From a virus, in IMG/VR virus record IMGVR_UViG_3300034073_003631, positions 1 through 64,000 of that record: a stretch of 64,000 bases of DNA. One strand, 5' to 3'. Position numbers and translations under genes: made by a program. The notes beneath the pieces are model-generated. The model did not search any database. It saw only the letters and a list, made by a program, of their open reading frames with translations, and had not been told where the DNA came from. This document shows positions 9,175 to 17,095 of the stretch, piece after piece (the stretch's first letter is position 1; each line of letters begins with the position of its first letter).

Positions 9175-9417
9175 TTATTTTTTTACATATTTGTAAGTTT
9201 TAGCAATAGTTGTACTAAAGAATTTCCCTTGAGATTCAGCCATCCTAAATTGGGTGTAAATTTTGTGTGGAACATCATCATATTCATATTTTATTCCATT
9301 ATTAAATTCAACCAATAACTTTTTTGTTTCCAAATCATATTCAGTTTTTTTAACATTGCTAGATTTGACCTCATTGATGATTTTTTTGCCACTTATAATT
9401 TCTTTTGTTATTGCCAT
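9175..9417 (-). CDS. KTSC-domain protein
   Basis: 80 residues. The segment with VKKTEYDLETKKLLVEFNNG and the ending SQGKFFSTTIAKTYKYVKK match the KTSC family, a short beta-rich domain seen in phages and bacteria and linked by some to nucleic-acid or RNA-associated proteins. The exact function is unknown. It starts 12 bp after a late-type motif and is probably co-transcribed with the nucleotidyltransferase. Confidence 0.7.
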   Translation of the reverse strand: MAITKEIISGKKIINEVKSSNVKKTEYDLETKKLLVEFNNGIKYEYDDVPHKIYTQFRMAESQGKFFSTTIAKTYKYVKK

Positions 9418-9429
9418 AGTATTTTTATA

Positions 9430-9438
9430 TATAAATAT
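9430..9438 (-). promoter_or_regulatory. Late-promoter-like ATATTTATA motif
   Basis: The motif ends 12 bp before the 9417 start, on the minus strand. Confidence 0.5.
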
Positions 9439-9450
9439 ATAAAATGAAAA

Positions 9451-9486
9451 AAGCCTCCAGAAATATCTAAAATATTTTGGAGGCTT
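9451..9486 (-). terminator. Terminator after lipoprotein gene
   Basis: AAGCCTCCA pairs with TGGAGGCTT. On the minus strand the hairpin is followed by a run of T, so it ends the 9508-9972 transcript. Confidence 0.75.
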
Positions 9487-9507
9487 AACAAAAATGATTA
9501 ACCTAAA

Positions 9508-9972
9508 TTAAGGTGTGGAAACAATAAAAGGATATTTGTAATGGAAAATAGTATCACATTTTTTGTTATGTAACTTCACATCTAATACCCCAAATTCAGG
9601 AGTTGATGTTTTTATACTAAATAATAAACCTATATTACCCCCCACTTTAGTCTTATCCAGGATAGTTATCCTGCTTTTGGATAATGGGTATAACTCATAT
9701 TTGACAAAGTAATTACTATCTATAACCATATTTGTCAAATTAGTAATATTACCTAAACTATCATTATGATAAAATTTAGTAGAAACTACATATGTAGAAC
9801 TTGATGCAATTGAAAACCAATCTTCATTTATACTAGAATATTTTGTTGTAGAATCAATTGATAATTCAACTGCATTTATATTCCTGTTTGATGTAACTTG
9901 TTGCAAGGTAAATACTTCATTATCACAAGATAATATCAAGGATAGAATAAGGAGGGGGATAATAGTTTTCAT
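9508..9972 (-). CDS. Predicted lipoprotein of unknown function
   Basis: 154 residues. The N-terminus MKTIIPLLILSLILSC is a signal peptide with a lipobox (LILSC), so it should be lipidated at Cys16 and exported to the envelope. The rest is beta-rich with no domain I recognise. A single-gene transcript is implied by its own late-type motif and terminator. Phage lipoproteins sometimes block superinfection or act as outer-membrane spanins. Either is possible, and the length (about 138 residues mature) does not decide it. Confidence 0.65.
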   Translation of the reverse strand: MKTIIPLLILSLILSCDNEVFTLQQVTSNRNINAVELSIDSTTKYSSINEDWFSIASSSTYVVSTKFYHNDSLGNITNLTNMVIDSNYFVKYELYPLSKSRITILDKTKVGGNIGLLFSIKTSTPEFGVLDVKLHNKKCDTIFHYKYPFIVSTP

Positions 9973-9982
9973 AGTTTTTTAA

Positions 9983-9991
9983 TATAAATAT
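9983..9991 (-). promoter_or_regulatory. Late-promoter-like ATATTTATA motif
   Basis: The motif ends 10 bp before the lipoprotein start at 9972. Confidence 0.5.
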
Positions 9992-9998
9992 ATTATGT

Positions 9999-10430
9999 TT
10001 ATGAAATGCTTATTGTTTTCTTTCCTGTTTCAACATAATTTGGCAAGAATAATGTCAAAATACCATTTGAAACTGTTGCTTCAATATTACCCTCATTTAT
10101 TTGGTAATTATTCAATTTGAAATTGTGTCTTATTGTTTTAGTTTCACCCTTCTTGTTAAATACCCTTTTTCCGGTTATCTTTATTTCCTTGTTCTCCAAA
10201 ACAATTTCCAAATTGTCTTTTGTGTAGCCTGGAACTTCAAAGGATATATAAGCACCATCCTTGGTTGATTCAATATCATATTCATCATTAAAAATACTAC
10301 GACTTTGGGTTGATTGTGATGAAATGTTTTGGTCTGATGAACTAAAAGGGTTGTAAGTTGAATGTGATGTAAACACAAATGGGCTTGAAGAACCAAATAA
10401 TAACTCTGCTAAAAAATCTCTCTCTTTCAT
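9999..10430 (-). CDS. Hsp20-family small heat-shock protein
   Basis: 143 residues. An alpha-crystallin domain is clear from about residue 48 to the end: AYISFEVPGYTKDNLEI, ENKEIKITGKR, and the signature GILTLFLPN before a short Ile-rich tail (KKTISIS, matching the IxI anchor). The N-terminus is Ser/Phe-rich as in other small heat-shock proteins. Such proteins hold unfolded clients for ATP-dependent chaperones or proteases. It diverges from the ClpC-like gene across an intergenic region with three identical-type palindromes, so the two are probably co-regulated. Confidence 0.88.
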   Translation of the reverse strand: MKERDFLAELLFGSSSPFVFTSHSTYNPFSSSDQNISSQSTQSRSIFNDEYDIESTKDGAYISFEVPGYTKDNLEIVLENKEIKITGKRVFNKKGETKTIRHNFKLNNYQINEGNIEATVSNGILTLFLPNYVETGKKTISIS

Positions 10431-10501
10431 AATTTTGTTTTTTTTATAAATGTTTATTTTTTTTATGAGAAAGTCAAATTTAATACCAACTTATTTTCAT
10501 A

Positions 10502-10576
10502 TGACATTTTGTCAGTTATAAGCATTGTTAGATGACATATTGTCATATGAATCATTATTTTACTGACAATTTGTCA
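10502..10576. promoter_or_regulatory. Three phased TGACA-N3-TGTCA operators
   Basis: Perfect palindromes at 10502-10514, 10533-10545 and 10564-10576, each TGACA, three bases, TGTCA. Start-to-start distances are exactly 31 and 31 bp (about three helical turns), so a dimeric regulator would sit on one DNA face. They lie between the divergent hsp20 and clpC-like genes. The regulator is not identified, and the motif does not match CIRCE. Confidence 0.85.
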
Positions 10577-10629
10577 AAACTATTGGATTAGTCCAAAATT
10601 TGTATGATATTTATAAAAAAACATAAGAT

Positions 10630-12642
10630 ATGAATGTTGACTATTTTGATGATGAAAAAACAACAAGAGGCAAGAAAAACACCTCTGGTTCAAAAACTCC
10701 AGTATTGGACAATTTTAGTAGGGACTTATCCAAATTGGCTGAGATGGGAAAATTGGATATGTCAATTGGTAGGGAGAAAGAGGTTAAGAGATTGGCTCAA
10801 ATCTTATCAAGACGAAAAAAGAACAATCCATTAATCCTTGGTGATGCTGGGTGTGGTAAAACAAACTTAATTGAAGGTGTTGCATTGATGATTTCAAAAG
10901 GTGAGGGTCCACAAAATCTATTAAACAAAAGAATTGTAAATTTAGATTTAACCTCTGTTGTTGCTGGAACTAAATATAGGGGTCAGTTTGAGGAAAGAAT
11001 GAAAGTAATTCTTGATGAATTGATTGCAAATCCAAATGTTGTTGTATTCATTGATGAAATACATACATTAATTGGGTCTGGAAACTCATCTAATGCTATG
11101 GATGGTGCAAATATATTCAAGCCAGCATTAGCATCTGGGGATATTCAATGCATTGGTGCAACCACATTTGATGAATTTAAAAAATCAATAGAGAAAGATG
11201 GGGCATTAGCAAGGAGATTTCAAAAAATCAAACTTGAACAACCTTCAATAAGTGAAACAATTAAAATTGTTAAACAATCTATTGATAAGTATGAATCCTT
11301 CCACAAGGCATCATATAGTGATGAGGTTATTGATTTATGTGTCAAGATGGCAGATAGATATATTAATGATAGAGCATTTCCTGATAAGGCTTTTGATGTT
11401 ATTGATGAAGTTGGGGCAAAACTACAAGTTGAGGTTAAAATACCTGAATCAATTGTAAAATTAAAAGAAAAGATTAATGACTTAAAACAGGAAAAAACAA
11501 GAGTTGTTATAAACCAAGAATATGAATTGGCTGCTGAAATTAGGGATAAAGAGTTAAAGTTATTAACAAAACTTGAATCTGAAACAAAAAAGTTTGAAGA
11601 GGATAAGTTAAAGAATAAGCGAAAGATAGATATTGAAGATGTCTATTCTGTTGTTTCAATTATGACAAATATTCCTTTGGAACAAATGAATATTGATGAA
11701 AAGCAAAAACTAATAAATTTAGATAAAAAGATTAAGGAAAATCTTATTGGTCAAGACGCTGCTGTTGAATCTATTACAAGATCAATTAAAAGAAATAGAC
11801 TTAACATTAAAGACCCAAATAGACCAGTTGGTAGTTTCATATTTTTAGGATCCACAGGAGTTGGTAAAACACATTTAGCAAAACAATTAGCCAAACAATT
11901 ATTTGGAAATGAGAAATCATTGATTAGGGTTGATATGAGTGAATACCAGGAAAAACACACCATATCAAGATTGATTGGTTCGCCTCCAGGCTATGTTGGT
12001 CATGATGAGGGTGGTCAATTGACTGAAAAAGTTAAGAATAACCCATATTCAATTATCTTGTTTGATGAGATTGAAAAAGCCCATAAGGATGTATTTAACT
12101 TGTTATTGCAGATATTAGATGAAGGTCATTTAACTGATAGTCTAGGTAAAACTGTCAATTTCAAAAACACAATCATCATTTTAACAACAAACTTGGGTAT
12201 CAAAAAATTCCAAGACTTTGGAACTGGAATTAGTTTCACATCATCCAAATATGGCAATGAAGTTGCTAAAAAAGAAATGCTAATGAAAGAATTGAAAAAG
12301 TTCTTCTCACCTGAATTCTTGAACCGTATTGATGATACCATTGTATTTAACACATTGAATGATGAGAATGTTAAAAAGATAACTGAAATTGAACTTAACA
12401 AACTAATTACAAGATTAATAGAATCTAATTACATTGTTTCCTTTGATTCATCTGTTATTGATTTAATTAGCAAAGTTGGATTTGATGACACTTATGGAGC
12501 AAGACCAATCAAGAGAGCAATCCAGGATAAGATTGAGGATTTAATATCTGATGAGGTTTTAAATGGTTTCATTAAAGAGAATGAACCTTACCACCTAGTG
12601 GTTGAAGATGAAAATGTTATAATTAAAAAGGGGGTCGCTTGA
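10630..12642 (+). CDS. ClpC/ClpA-type AAA+ unfoldase lacking the N-domain
   Basis: 670 residues with two AAA+ modules. D1 has GDAGCGKT (71-78), pore loop KYRGQFE (115-121) and VVVFIDE (137-143). A UVR-like coiled segment lies at about 275-320. D2 has GSTGVGKT (407-414), GYVGHDE pore loop (454-460) and SIILFDE (474-480). The usual ~140-residue N-terminal adaptor domain is absent. The P1 site is only about 70 residues from the start, so adaptor-dependent substrate choice may differ. Where ClpA/ClpC carry the ClpP-docking tripeptide (IGL, VGF), this protein has ISF (534-536). The phage also encodes a ClpP-like protease (23116-23784), its likely partner. Confidence 0.9.
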   Translation: MNVDYFDDEKTTRGKKNTSGSKTPVLDNFSRDLSKLAEMGKLDMSIGREKEVKRLAQILSRRKKNNPLILGDAGCGKTNLIEGVALMISKGEGPQNLLNKRIVNLDLTSVVAGTKYRGQFEERMKVILDELIANPNVVVFIDEIHTLIGSGNSSNAMDGANIFKPALASGDIQCIGATTFDEFKKSIEKDGALARRFQKIKLEQPSISETIKIVKQSIDKYESFHKASYSDEVIDLCVKMADRYINDRAFPDKAFDVIDEVGAKLQVEVKIPESIVKLKEKINDLKQEKTRVVINQEYELAAEIRDKELKLLTKLESETKKFEEDKLKNKRKIDIEDVYSVVSIMTNIPLEQMNIDEKQKLINLDKKIKENLIGQDAAVESITRSIKRNRLNIKDPNRPVGSFIFLGSTGVGKTHLAKQLAKQLFGNEKSLIRVDMSEYQEKHTISRLIGSPPGYVGHDEGGQLTEKVKNNPYSIILFDEIEKAHKDVFNLLLQILDEGHLTDSLGKTVNFKNTIIILTTNLGIKKFQDFGTGISFTSSKYGNEVAKKEMLMKELKKFFSPEFLNRIDDTIVFNTLNDENVKKITEIELNKLITRLIESNYIVSFDSSVIDLISKVGFDDTYGARPIKRAIQDKIEDLISDEVLNGFIKENEPYHLVVEDENVIIKKGVA

Positions 12643-12657
12643 CCCCCTTCCTTTTTT
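12628..12657. terminator. Bidirectional terminator overlapping the clpC-like stop codon
   Basis: AAGGGGGTC pairs with GACCCCCTT around a 4-nt loop, followed by a T run. The TGA stop of the unfoldase gene lies within it. It also serves the convergent peptidase gene. Confidence 0.8.
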
Positions 12658-13468
12658 ACCTCTTTTCCCTAAAAGATGGTCTTATAACTGGTATATGTTT
12701 CTTTTCATATTTTTCATAACCTAGACTTGCAATCATTTCCCTCCCTATTTTAATCCCATTCTCCACATCTTCTAAAACAACATACTCATCTGGTGTATGA
12801 TAATCATAATAACCAATGGATATGTTAAGGCAACTAAAATCAAATAACTTCTTTAATGCATATACATCTGTATAAGGATGTGAGCCAAACCTGGGGGTTG
12901 TATTCTCTACTAATACACTGTTAATCTTATTGAAGAACTCACTATCCCTATTAAATAAAGGAACACCAGATGAAATTTCAGTCACCATCCAATCAAAAGG
13001 GGCATCAAACTGTATGGCATATCCAACGTTTTTGAAGAATTCTGGATCTGCTTTTAATGAACCAATACACCCAATTTCTTCTGATACAAAAAAAGCAGCC
13101 TTTAAAACTGGTAATTCTGTCAATAAAGTTAAACAGGCAAAAACACCAGCTTTATCATCACCCCCAATTCCAGTTGGTTGCCCAATCTTATTATAACCCT
13201 TATAAGCCTCTTTTAAGACACCTTTTGAATTTTCCCTTAGTTCAGTTCTAACATCTATATAAGTGTTGTTGTGGACTGTATCTGTGTGTGCTACAACACA
13301 AGGATAGGTTTCTGTTTCACCCTTTGTGCAATATATGTTGGACATCTTATCAACCTCATATGGTATATTATTCTTTTTTAGAAATTCACATATGTAATTA
13401 ACTAATTTTAATTCCCTGTCACTATATGATGGAATTGATAACACTTCTTTTAATAATTCTTTGTTCAT
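12656..13468 (-). CDS. M20-family (peptidase T-like) metallopeptidase
   Basis: 270 residues. Metal-ligand motifs in order: VVAHTDTVH (His61, Asp63), IGGDDKAG (bridging Asp), SEEIGCIGS (catalytic Glu pair), IQFDAP, and a final YYDYHTPDEYV. This is the arrangement of di-zinc aminopeptidases of the M20/M28 group, but shorter than peptidase T (about 400), apparently without the dimerisation lid. It would trim small peptides to amino acids in the cytoplasm. It converges on the clpC-like gene and could finish degradation of Clp products; that link is inference. Confidence 0.82.
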   Translation of the reverse strand: MNKELLKEVLSIPSYSDRELKLVNYICEFLKKNNIPYEVDKMSNIYCTKGETETYPCVVAHTDTVHNNTYIDVRTELRENSKGVLKEAYKGYNKIGQPTGIGGDDKAGVFACLTLLTELPVLKAAFFVSEEIGCIGSLKADPEFFKNVGYAIQFDAPFDWMVTEISSGVPLFNRDSEFFNKINSVLVENTTPRFGSHPYTDVYALKKLFDFSCLNISIGYYDYHTPDEYVVLEDVENGIKIGREMIASLGYEKYEKKHIPVIRPSFREKR

Positions 13469-13477
13469 GTTTTTTTG

Positions 13478-13486
13478 TATAAATAT
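13478..13486 (-). promoter_or_regulatory. Late-promoter-like ATATTTATA motif
   Basis: The motif ends 9 bp before the peptidase start at 13468. Confidence 0.5.
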
Positions 13487-13492
13487 AAGTGA

Positions 13493-13903
13493 TTAAATTG
13501 TTAAAAACTTAATTTCACCACCCTTTTCTTTTATCATATCCTTGATTTCTTTGTATGAATATTTTTCAGATAGAGTTGTGTATTTTGCAAACATTGAGTG
13601 TGCTTTTAGATTTTTTGGAATTGAATCTATTTCTAAAGCCGTTAGGTATAAATCACCATCAATAGTTAAATTATCTGGGAGAGTTTTTATTTTTGTCAAT
13701 CTTAAATCAAGATATCCTTTAACAGTAAAATTGTCTGGTAATCTTTTTACCCTTGCACCATATAAATCAAAATTATCATCATAAAATAAATCTTTATCAT
13801 CTATTGAATCAAAATCATTGATTAATTTCCATGTTAGGGGTGTTCTTTTGTTATCTTTTCCTTCAAGGAATTCAAATATTCTTTTTAATACTTCTTTTTC
13901 CAT
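13493..13903 (-). CDS. Leucine-rich-repeat protein, divergent member
   Basis: 136 residues. It shares the family N-terminus (MEKEVLKRIFEFLE, then a TWKLINDF segment) and C-terminal block with the seven-gene LRR array at 44.4-48.1 kb, but its repeats have drifted (FTVKGYLDLRLTKIKTLPDN). Three or four repeats of about 21 residues are visible. It overlaps the upstream LRR gene by one base. The role is unknown. LRR proteins usually bind other proteins, so a host- or virion-protein binder is possible. Confidence 0.8.
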   Translation of the reverse strand: MEKEVLKRIFEFLEGKDNKRTPLTWKLINDFDSIDDKDLFYDDNFDLYGARVKRLPDNFTVKGYLDLRLTKIKTLPDNLTIDGDLYLTALEIDSIPKNLKAHSMFAKYTTLSEKYSYKEIKDMIKEKGGEIKFLTI

Positions 13904-14373
13904 TATCTAATTATTTTTCCTTTTATAAATCCAGGTTTAACCATTTCCCTTAATTCATCATCTGAATATTTTGTTAATTTTGTATTACCTATAACCAAAA
14001 AAGATTCAACTTCCAAACCTTTTGGTAATGATGTTACTTTTGTAAATCTTAAATCCAAAGCACCACCAACTTTCAATCCTTCAGGTAATGAAGTTATTGA
14101 ATCACAACCCAATAACCACAAAATACCACCAACTTTTAAGTCTTTTGGTAGTGAGGTTATATTAATAGAACCATTTAAATCCAAATCACCACCAACTTTT
14201 AAACCTTCTGGTAATGATTTCACTTTTGACCTTTCTAAACTAAAATTACCTTTAATATTCAAATCTTTTTTTGTTAATGGTATATTATTTTCCCATTTCC
14301 ATAAAAATGGTGCTCTATGTTCTTGATTATCTTCCAGGAATTGAAGTATTCTTTTTAATTGTTCTTTTTCCAT
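13903..14373 (-). CDS. Leucine-rich-repeat protein
   Basis: 156 residues. N-terminus MEKEQLKRILQFLEDNQEHR with PFLWKWENNIPLT, then about five repeats of the form xITSLPxGLKVGGxLxLxG. It ends KYSDDELREMVKPGFIKGKI as in the distant LRR array. It is transcribed with the gene after it (1-bp overlap) from a late-type motif at 14392. It is a cytoplasmic protein with no signal peptide. That it belongs to the same paralogous family as the 44.4-48.1 kb array shows the family has spread within this genome. Confidence 0.85.
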   Translation of the reverse strand: MEKEQLKRILQFLEDNQEHRAPFLWKWENNIPLTKKDLNIKGNFSLERSKVKSLPEGLKVGGDLDLNGSINITSLPKDLKVGGILWLLGCDSITSLPEGLKVGGALDLRFTKVTSLPKGLEVESFLVIGNTKLTKYSDDELREMVKPGFIKGKIIR

Positions 14374-14391
14374 TGTTTAGTTAATTTCAAT

Positions 14392-14400
14392 TATAAATAT
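14392..14400 (-). promoter_or_regulatory. Late-promoter-like ATATTTATA motif
   Basis: The motif ends 18 bp before the LRR start at 14373. Confidence 0.45.
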
Positions 14401-14533
14401 ATAAAAAAAACTATTTTTAATACCACATTCAACTAATATCACTATAACTAATCTCTTATGTAAAGATAAGTCTTATTATTGACTTTATCATACCCCAAGC
14501 AAACTATTTTATTTAAAATAAATGAAAAAAACA

Positions 14534-14565
14534 TTTGGAAAATCAAAAAAAGGGATGTATATTTG
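14534..14565 (+). promoter_or_regulatory. Bacteroidota-type promoter of the tmRNA
   Basis: TTTG at 14534-14537 and TATATTTG at 14558-14565, spaced by 20 bp, match the Bacteroidota housekeeping promoter (TTTG-N19-21-TAnnTTTG). The mature tmRNA begins about 38 bp downstream of the -7 element, implying a short processed leader. Confidence 0.75.
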
Positions 14566-14602
14566 TATTCTCAAAACAAGTGAGGTATTTATACAAAGAA
14601 AA

Positions 14603-15024
14603 GGGGACGAAAGGTATCGATTGGCGTGGATTGTGTGAGTAGGCATGTTGGGGCTGAATTAACCTCATTAACAACTGGTTCAAGCCTTTAACTGGCAACA
14701 CTTTAGAAACTTTAGCAACTTTAGGCTTAGTGCGTGAAGATGCTGTTGTTGCAGCTTAGTAGTTGTGACAACCCCAGGTCGGTGGGCATATAACCTAGGA
14801 ACAGAAGCCTCATAGTGTGATACTACTTATTGTGTCAAAGGTTTTAGTTTGGGGTGCTACCTGTTAGTCTATGCAAATAGCAGAAGTGAATCCTCCATAG
14901 TTGGCAGATCAAATGGCAAAATATGAACTGTCTTATGTGTCCATACAGAATCTATGGAATAAACATGTAGTCTATTTACTTAATTACGAGCAAGACCAGG
15001 GTTCAATTCCCTGCGTCTCCACCA
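14603..15024 (+). ncRNA. ssrA: tmRNA (ssrA)
   Basis: The 5' end GGGGACG pairs with CGTCTCC before ACCA at 15021-15024, so the CCA end is encoded. The T arm is CAGGG-TTCAATT-CCCTG. By comparison with Bacteroides tmRNA (CTGGCGAAAC), the tag probably begins at GGC 14694 and runs 21 codons: it starts GNTLETL, ends EDAVVAA and stops at tandem TAG codons (14757-14762). A later resume codon (GCA 14715) would give a 14-residue tag. The end -VVAA keeps the Ala-Ala degron but replaces the usual -LAA. The roughly 260 nt after the tag would hold the pseudoknots. tmRNA rescues stalled ribosomes and marks the product for Clp proteolysis. Confidence 0.92.
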
Positions 15025-15062
15025 ATGGAAGAACCATATTATTTGGTTCTTCCATTTATTTT
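15024..15062 (+). terminator. Terminator of the tmRNA
   Basis: A perfect 13-bp stem, AATGGAAGAACCA with TGGTTCTTCCATT, begins right at the CCA end and is followed by TATTTT. Confidence 0.85.
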
Positions 15063-15140
15063 AAACAAAATGTTACTTATTATTAATATTTATATTAAAA
15101 ATACAACCAATCTAGGGTAAAATCTTACCTTACATTTTAT

Positions 15141-15148
15141 TATCTTTG
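15141..15148 (+). promoter_or_regulatory. Host-type -7 element TATCTTTG
   Basis: TATCTTTG followed by an A-rich leader, 17 bp before the glucosaminidase ATG. No clear -33 TTG was seen. Confidence 0.55.
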
Positions 15149-15165
15149 CAAAAAAAAATAAAATT

Positions 15166-15771
15166 ATGAAAAAAATAATATATGCACTAGTTGCAGTATC
15201 AACTGTTGACTTGTTACAAATGACAAGTAATACCAAATTTCAAAAAAATGAAATTAATGAAATAAAAATAACCAGTCAAAAAGTTCTAAAGAATAAGGAT
15301 GCCAAATTATTATTCTTATATCTTGAGATAATTGAAAATGGTATCAAACATCCTGATATTGTTTTAGCACAAGCAATATTGGAAAGTGGTTATCTATCAA
15401 GCCAAATATTCATTGAGAATAAAAACCTATTTGGGATGAGATTTCCTGAAAGAAGGCCAACAGTTGCCTTATCAAAGAATAGGGGGTATTCTGTTTATGA
15501 TTGCTGGACAGATAGTGTTAAGGATTATAAGTTGTTCCAGGATTTTCTATTTAGAAGAAAAGAAAAGACAAGAGATGAATATTTTGATTACTTAAATAGA
15601 ATTTATGCAGAGGATCCAAATTATGTGCCATTCTTAAAAAAAGTTATTGAGGATAATAAGATTATCATAGAGTCCAATTTAGATTTATATAAAGAATTCA
15701 AAAACAACACAGAAACATATGAATATAATGAAAAAATATGTGAATTAGCAAAACCAATAAAAATAGTTTAA
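15166..15771 (+). CDS. Glucosaminidase-type peptidoglycan hydrolase (Bax/FlgJ-like)
   Basis: 201 residues. After a short hydrophobic start (KKIIYALVAVSTVDLL, possibly an uncleaved or weak signal) the sequence VLAQAILESGYLSS (Glu73) and NLFGMRFPERR matches the endo-beta-N-acetylglucosaminidase fold of Bax and FlgJ, with Glu73 as general acid. YSVYDCWTDSVKDYKLFQDF is the typical following segment. It should cleave the glycan backbone of peptidoglycan. Because it has a host-type promoter and is next to the M23 and holin genes, it probably belongs to the lysis set. Confidence 0.82.
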   Translation: MKKIIYALVAVSTVDLLQMTSNTKFQKNEINEIKITSQKVLKNKDAKLLFLYLEIIENGIKHPDIVLAQAILESGYLSSQIFIENKNLFGMRFPERRPTVALSKNRGYSVYDCWTDSVKDYKLFQDFLFRRKEKTRDEYFDYLNRIYAEDPNYVPFLKKVIEDNKIIIESNLDLYKEFKNNTETYEYNEKICELAKPIKIV

Positions 15772-15781
15772 TGATATTGTT

Positions 15782-15790
15782 ATATTTATA
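15782..15790 (+). promoter_or_regulatory. Late-promoter-like ATATTTATA motif
   Basis: The motif ends 17 bp before the M23 gene start. Confidence 0.5.
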
Positions 15791-15807
15791 TATATAATAT
15801 ATAAATT

Positions 15808-17094
15808 ATGATTTATGAAAATAAACTTTATGCCCCCATCAAGAACTATAGCCCAAGTATTATAACTTCAAAATATAATGAAGTTAGAAAAAATAAGCAA
15901 CACAAAGGTCTTGATTTGGGTGTACAATCTGGAACACAAGTATTAGCACCCCAGGATGGGACAATTAAAACTAGCCAAATAACCCAAGGTAATTGTGGTG
16001 GTTTGATTGAAATAACACATGCTGACAATATAACAACAAGATATTGTCATTTAAAAAAGATAGATGTTAGACCAGGTCAAACTGTTAAAGCTGGACAAGT
16101 GATTGGTTTGAGTGGTGGTGCAGCAAATGATTTTGGAAAAGGACTATCAACAGGCGCTCATTTGCATTTTGAAGTTCTTGTTGGAAACCAATTTGTTGAT
16201 CCAGAAAAATATCTATCAGGACAAGCAGCTACTTTTACAGGAGACACATCAAGTAATTCTTATAATTTAAGCAATGATGGAAGTACATCTTCCTCATCAA
16301 AAAGTTATATTGCAGGAGATGGAAGTACAAGTTCATCACAAAAAACATATAATATGTATAACCCAAATAAAGAAGCAGTTGTTCCTGAATCAATTAAAAA
16401 TGATGTTAAAAATATTAAAGAATATTATAAAAAATTAAACATACCAATTCTTTTGGAATATAATTTATTTGAACCAAATGAATTAACAAAACTTGGTGAA
16501 AAATTAGTTGATTCATTTAGTAAAAAAAGTAATAAAGAATTTTCAGATAATTACACCTACCAGCCAATTGGCACAGAGTTTAGATGCCAGTTTAGTAGAT
16601 GTGAAACCACTAAAAAAGGAAATTGCTATCTAACAGAGATATACTATGATAATAGTACTCATTATATTGAAGTATGTGCTGATAACTTTGAACTAAAAAA
16701 TAGAGTTGCAAGGAAAAATGATATTATTGCAAATATTAAATCAAATGATGATAATTATAGTGTAACTATATCAAGGGGACTTAGTACAAAAGTTGAATTA
16801 GTTAAGGGTGGTACTAGAGAAAAGAAACCATATAAATTCACATATGGGGGGACATCCTCCTCATCAAAAACATATAAACTAGGAAATGGTGATACTAGTA
16901 TGTCAAGAAAGACTTATAGCCTTGGGAAAGGGAAAACAAGTTCTTCAAAAGAACCCTATGCTTTAGGTAGGGGTGGTACAGATATGTCAAGTAAGAGTTA
17001 TGATATGCCTGGAAAAAGTGATAAAATTTTATCAAATGAAACATATAATTTAGATGTTAAAAATGAAATAAATAGAATACGCCAAATTTTATAA
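15808..17094 (+). CDS. M23 (LytM) peptidoglycan endopeptidase with repeat-bearing C-terminus
   Basis: 428 residues. The M23 domain (about 20-135) has HKGLDLG (zinc ligands His32, Asp36) and HLHFEV (His118, His120), so it is a complete zinc endopeptidase that cuts peptide cross-bridges. After it come Ser/Thr-rich repeats of about 17 residues (GDGSTSSSQKTY, GGTSSSSKTYKLG, GKTSSSKEPYALG), two before and four or so after a middle domain of about 150 residues with three Cys. No signal peptide is present, so export would need a holin, or the protein acts from the virion. It is followed 1 bp later by a holin candidate. Confidence 0.87.
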   Translation: MIYENKLYAPIKNYSPSIITSKYNEVRKNKQHKGLDLGVQSGTQVLAPQDGTIKTSQITQGNCGGLIEITHADNITTRYCHLKKIDVRPGQTVKAGQVIGLSGGAANDFGKGLSTGAHLHFEVLVGNQFVDPEKYLSGQAATFTGDTSSNSYNLSNDGSTSSSSKSYIAGDGSTSSSQKTYNMYNPNKEAVVPESIKNDVKNIKEYYKKLNIPILLEYNLFEPNELTKLGEKLVDSFSKKSNKEFSDNYTYQPIGTEFRCQFSRCETTKKGNCYLTEIYYDNSTHYIEVCADNFELKNRVARKNDIIANIKSNDDNYSVTISRGLSTKVELVKGGTREKKPYKFTYGGTSSSSKTYKLGNGDTSMSRKTYSLGKGKTSSSKEPYALGRGGTDMSSKSYDMPGKSDKILSNETYNLDVKNEINRIRQIL

Positions 17095-17095
17095 A

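Noticed and set aside
14901-15086. Open frame overlapping the tmRNA 3' end
   Set aside because: It falls in the tRNA-like part and terminator of the tmRNA, has no promoter of its own and no recognisable protein features.
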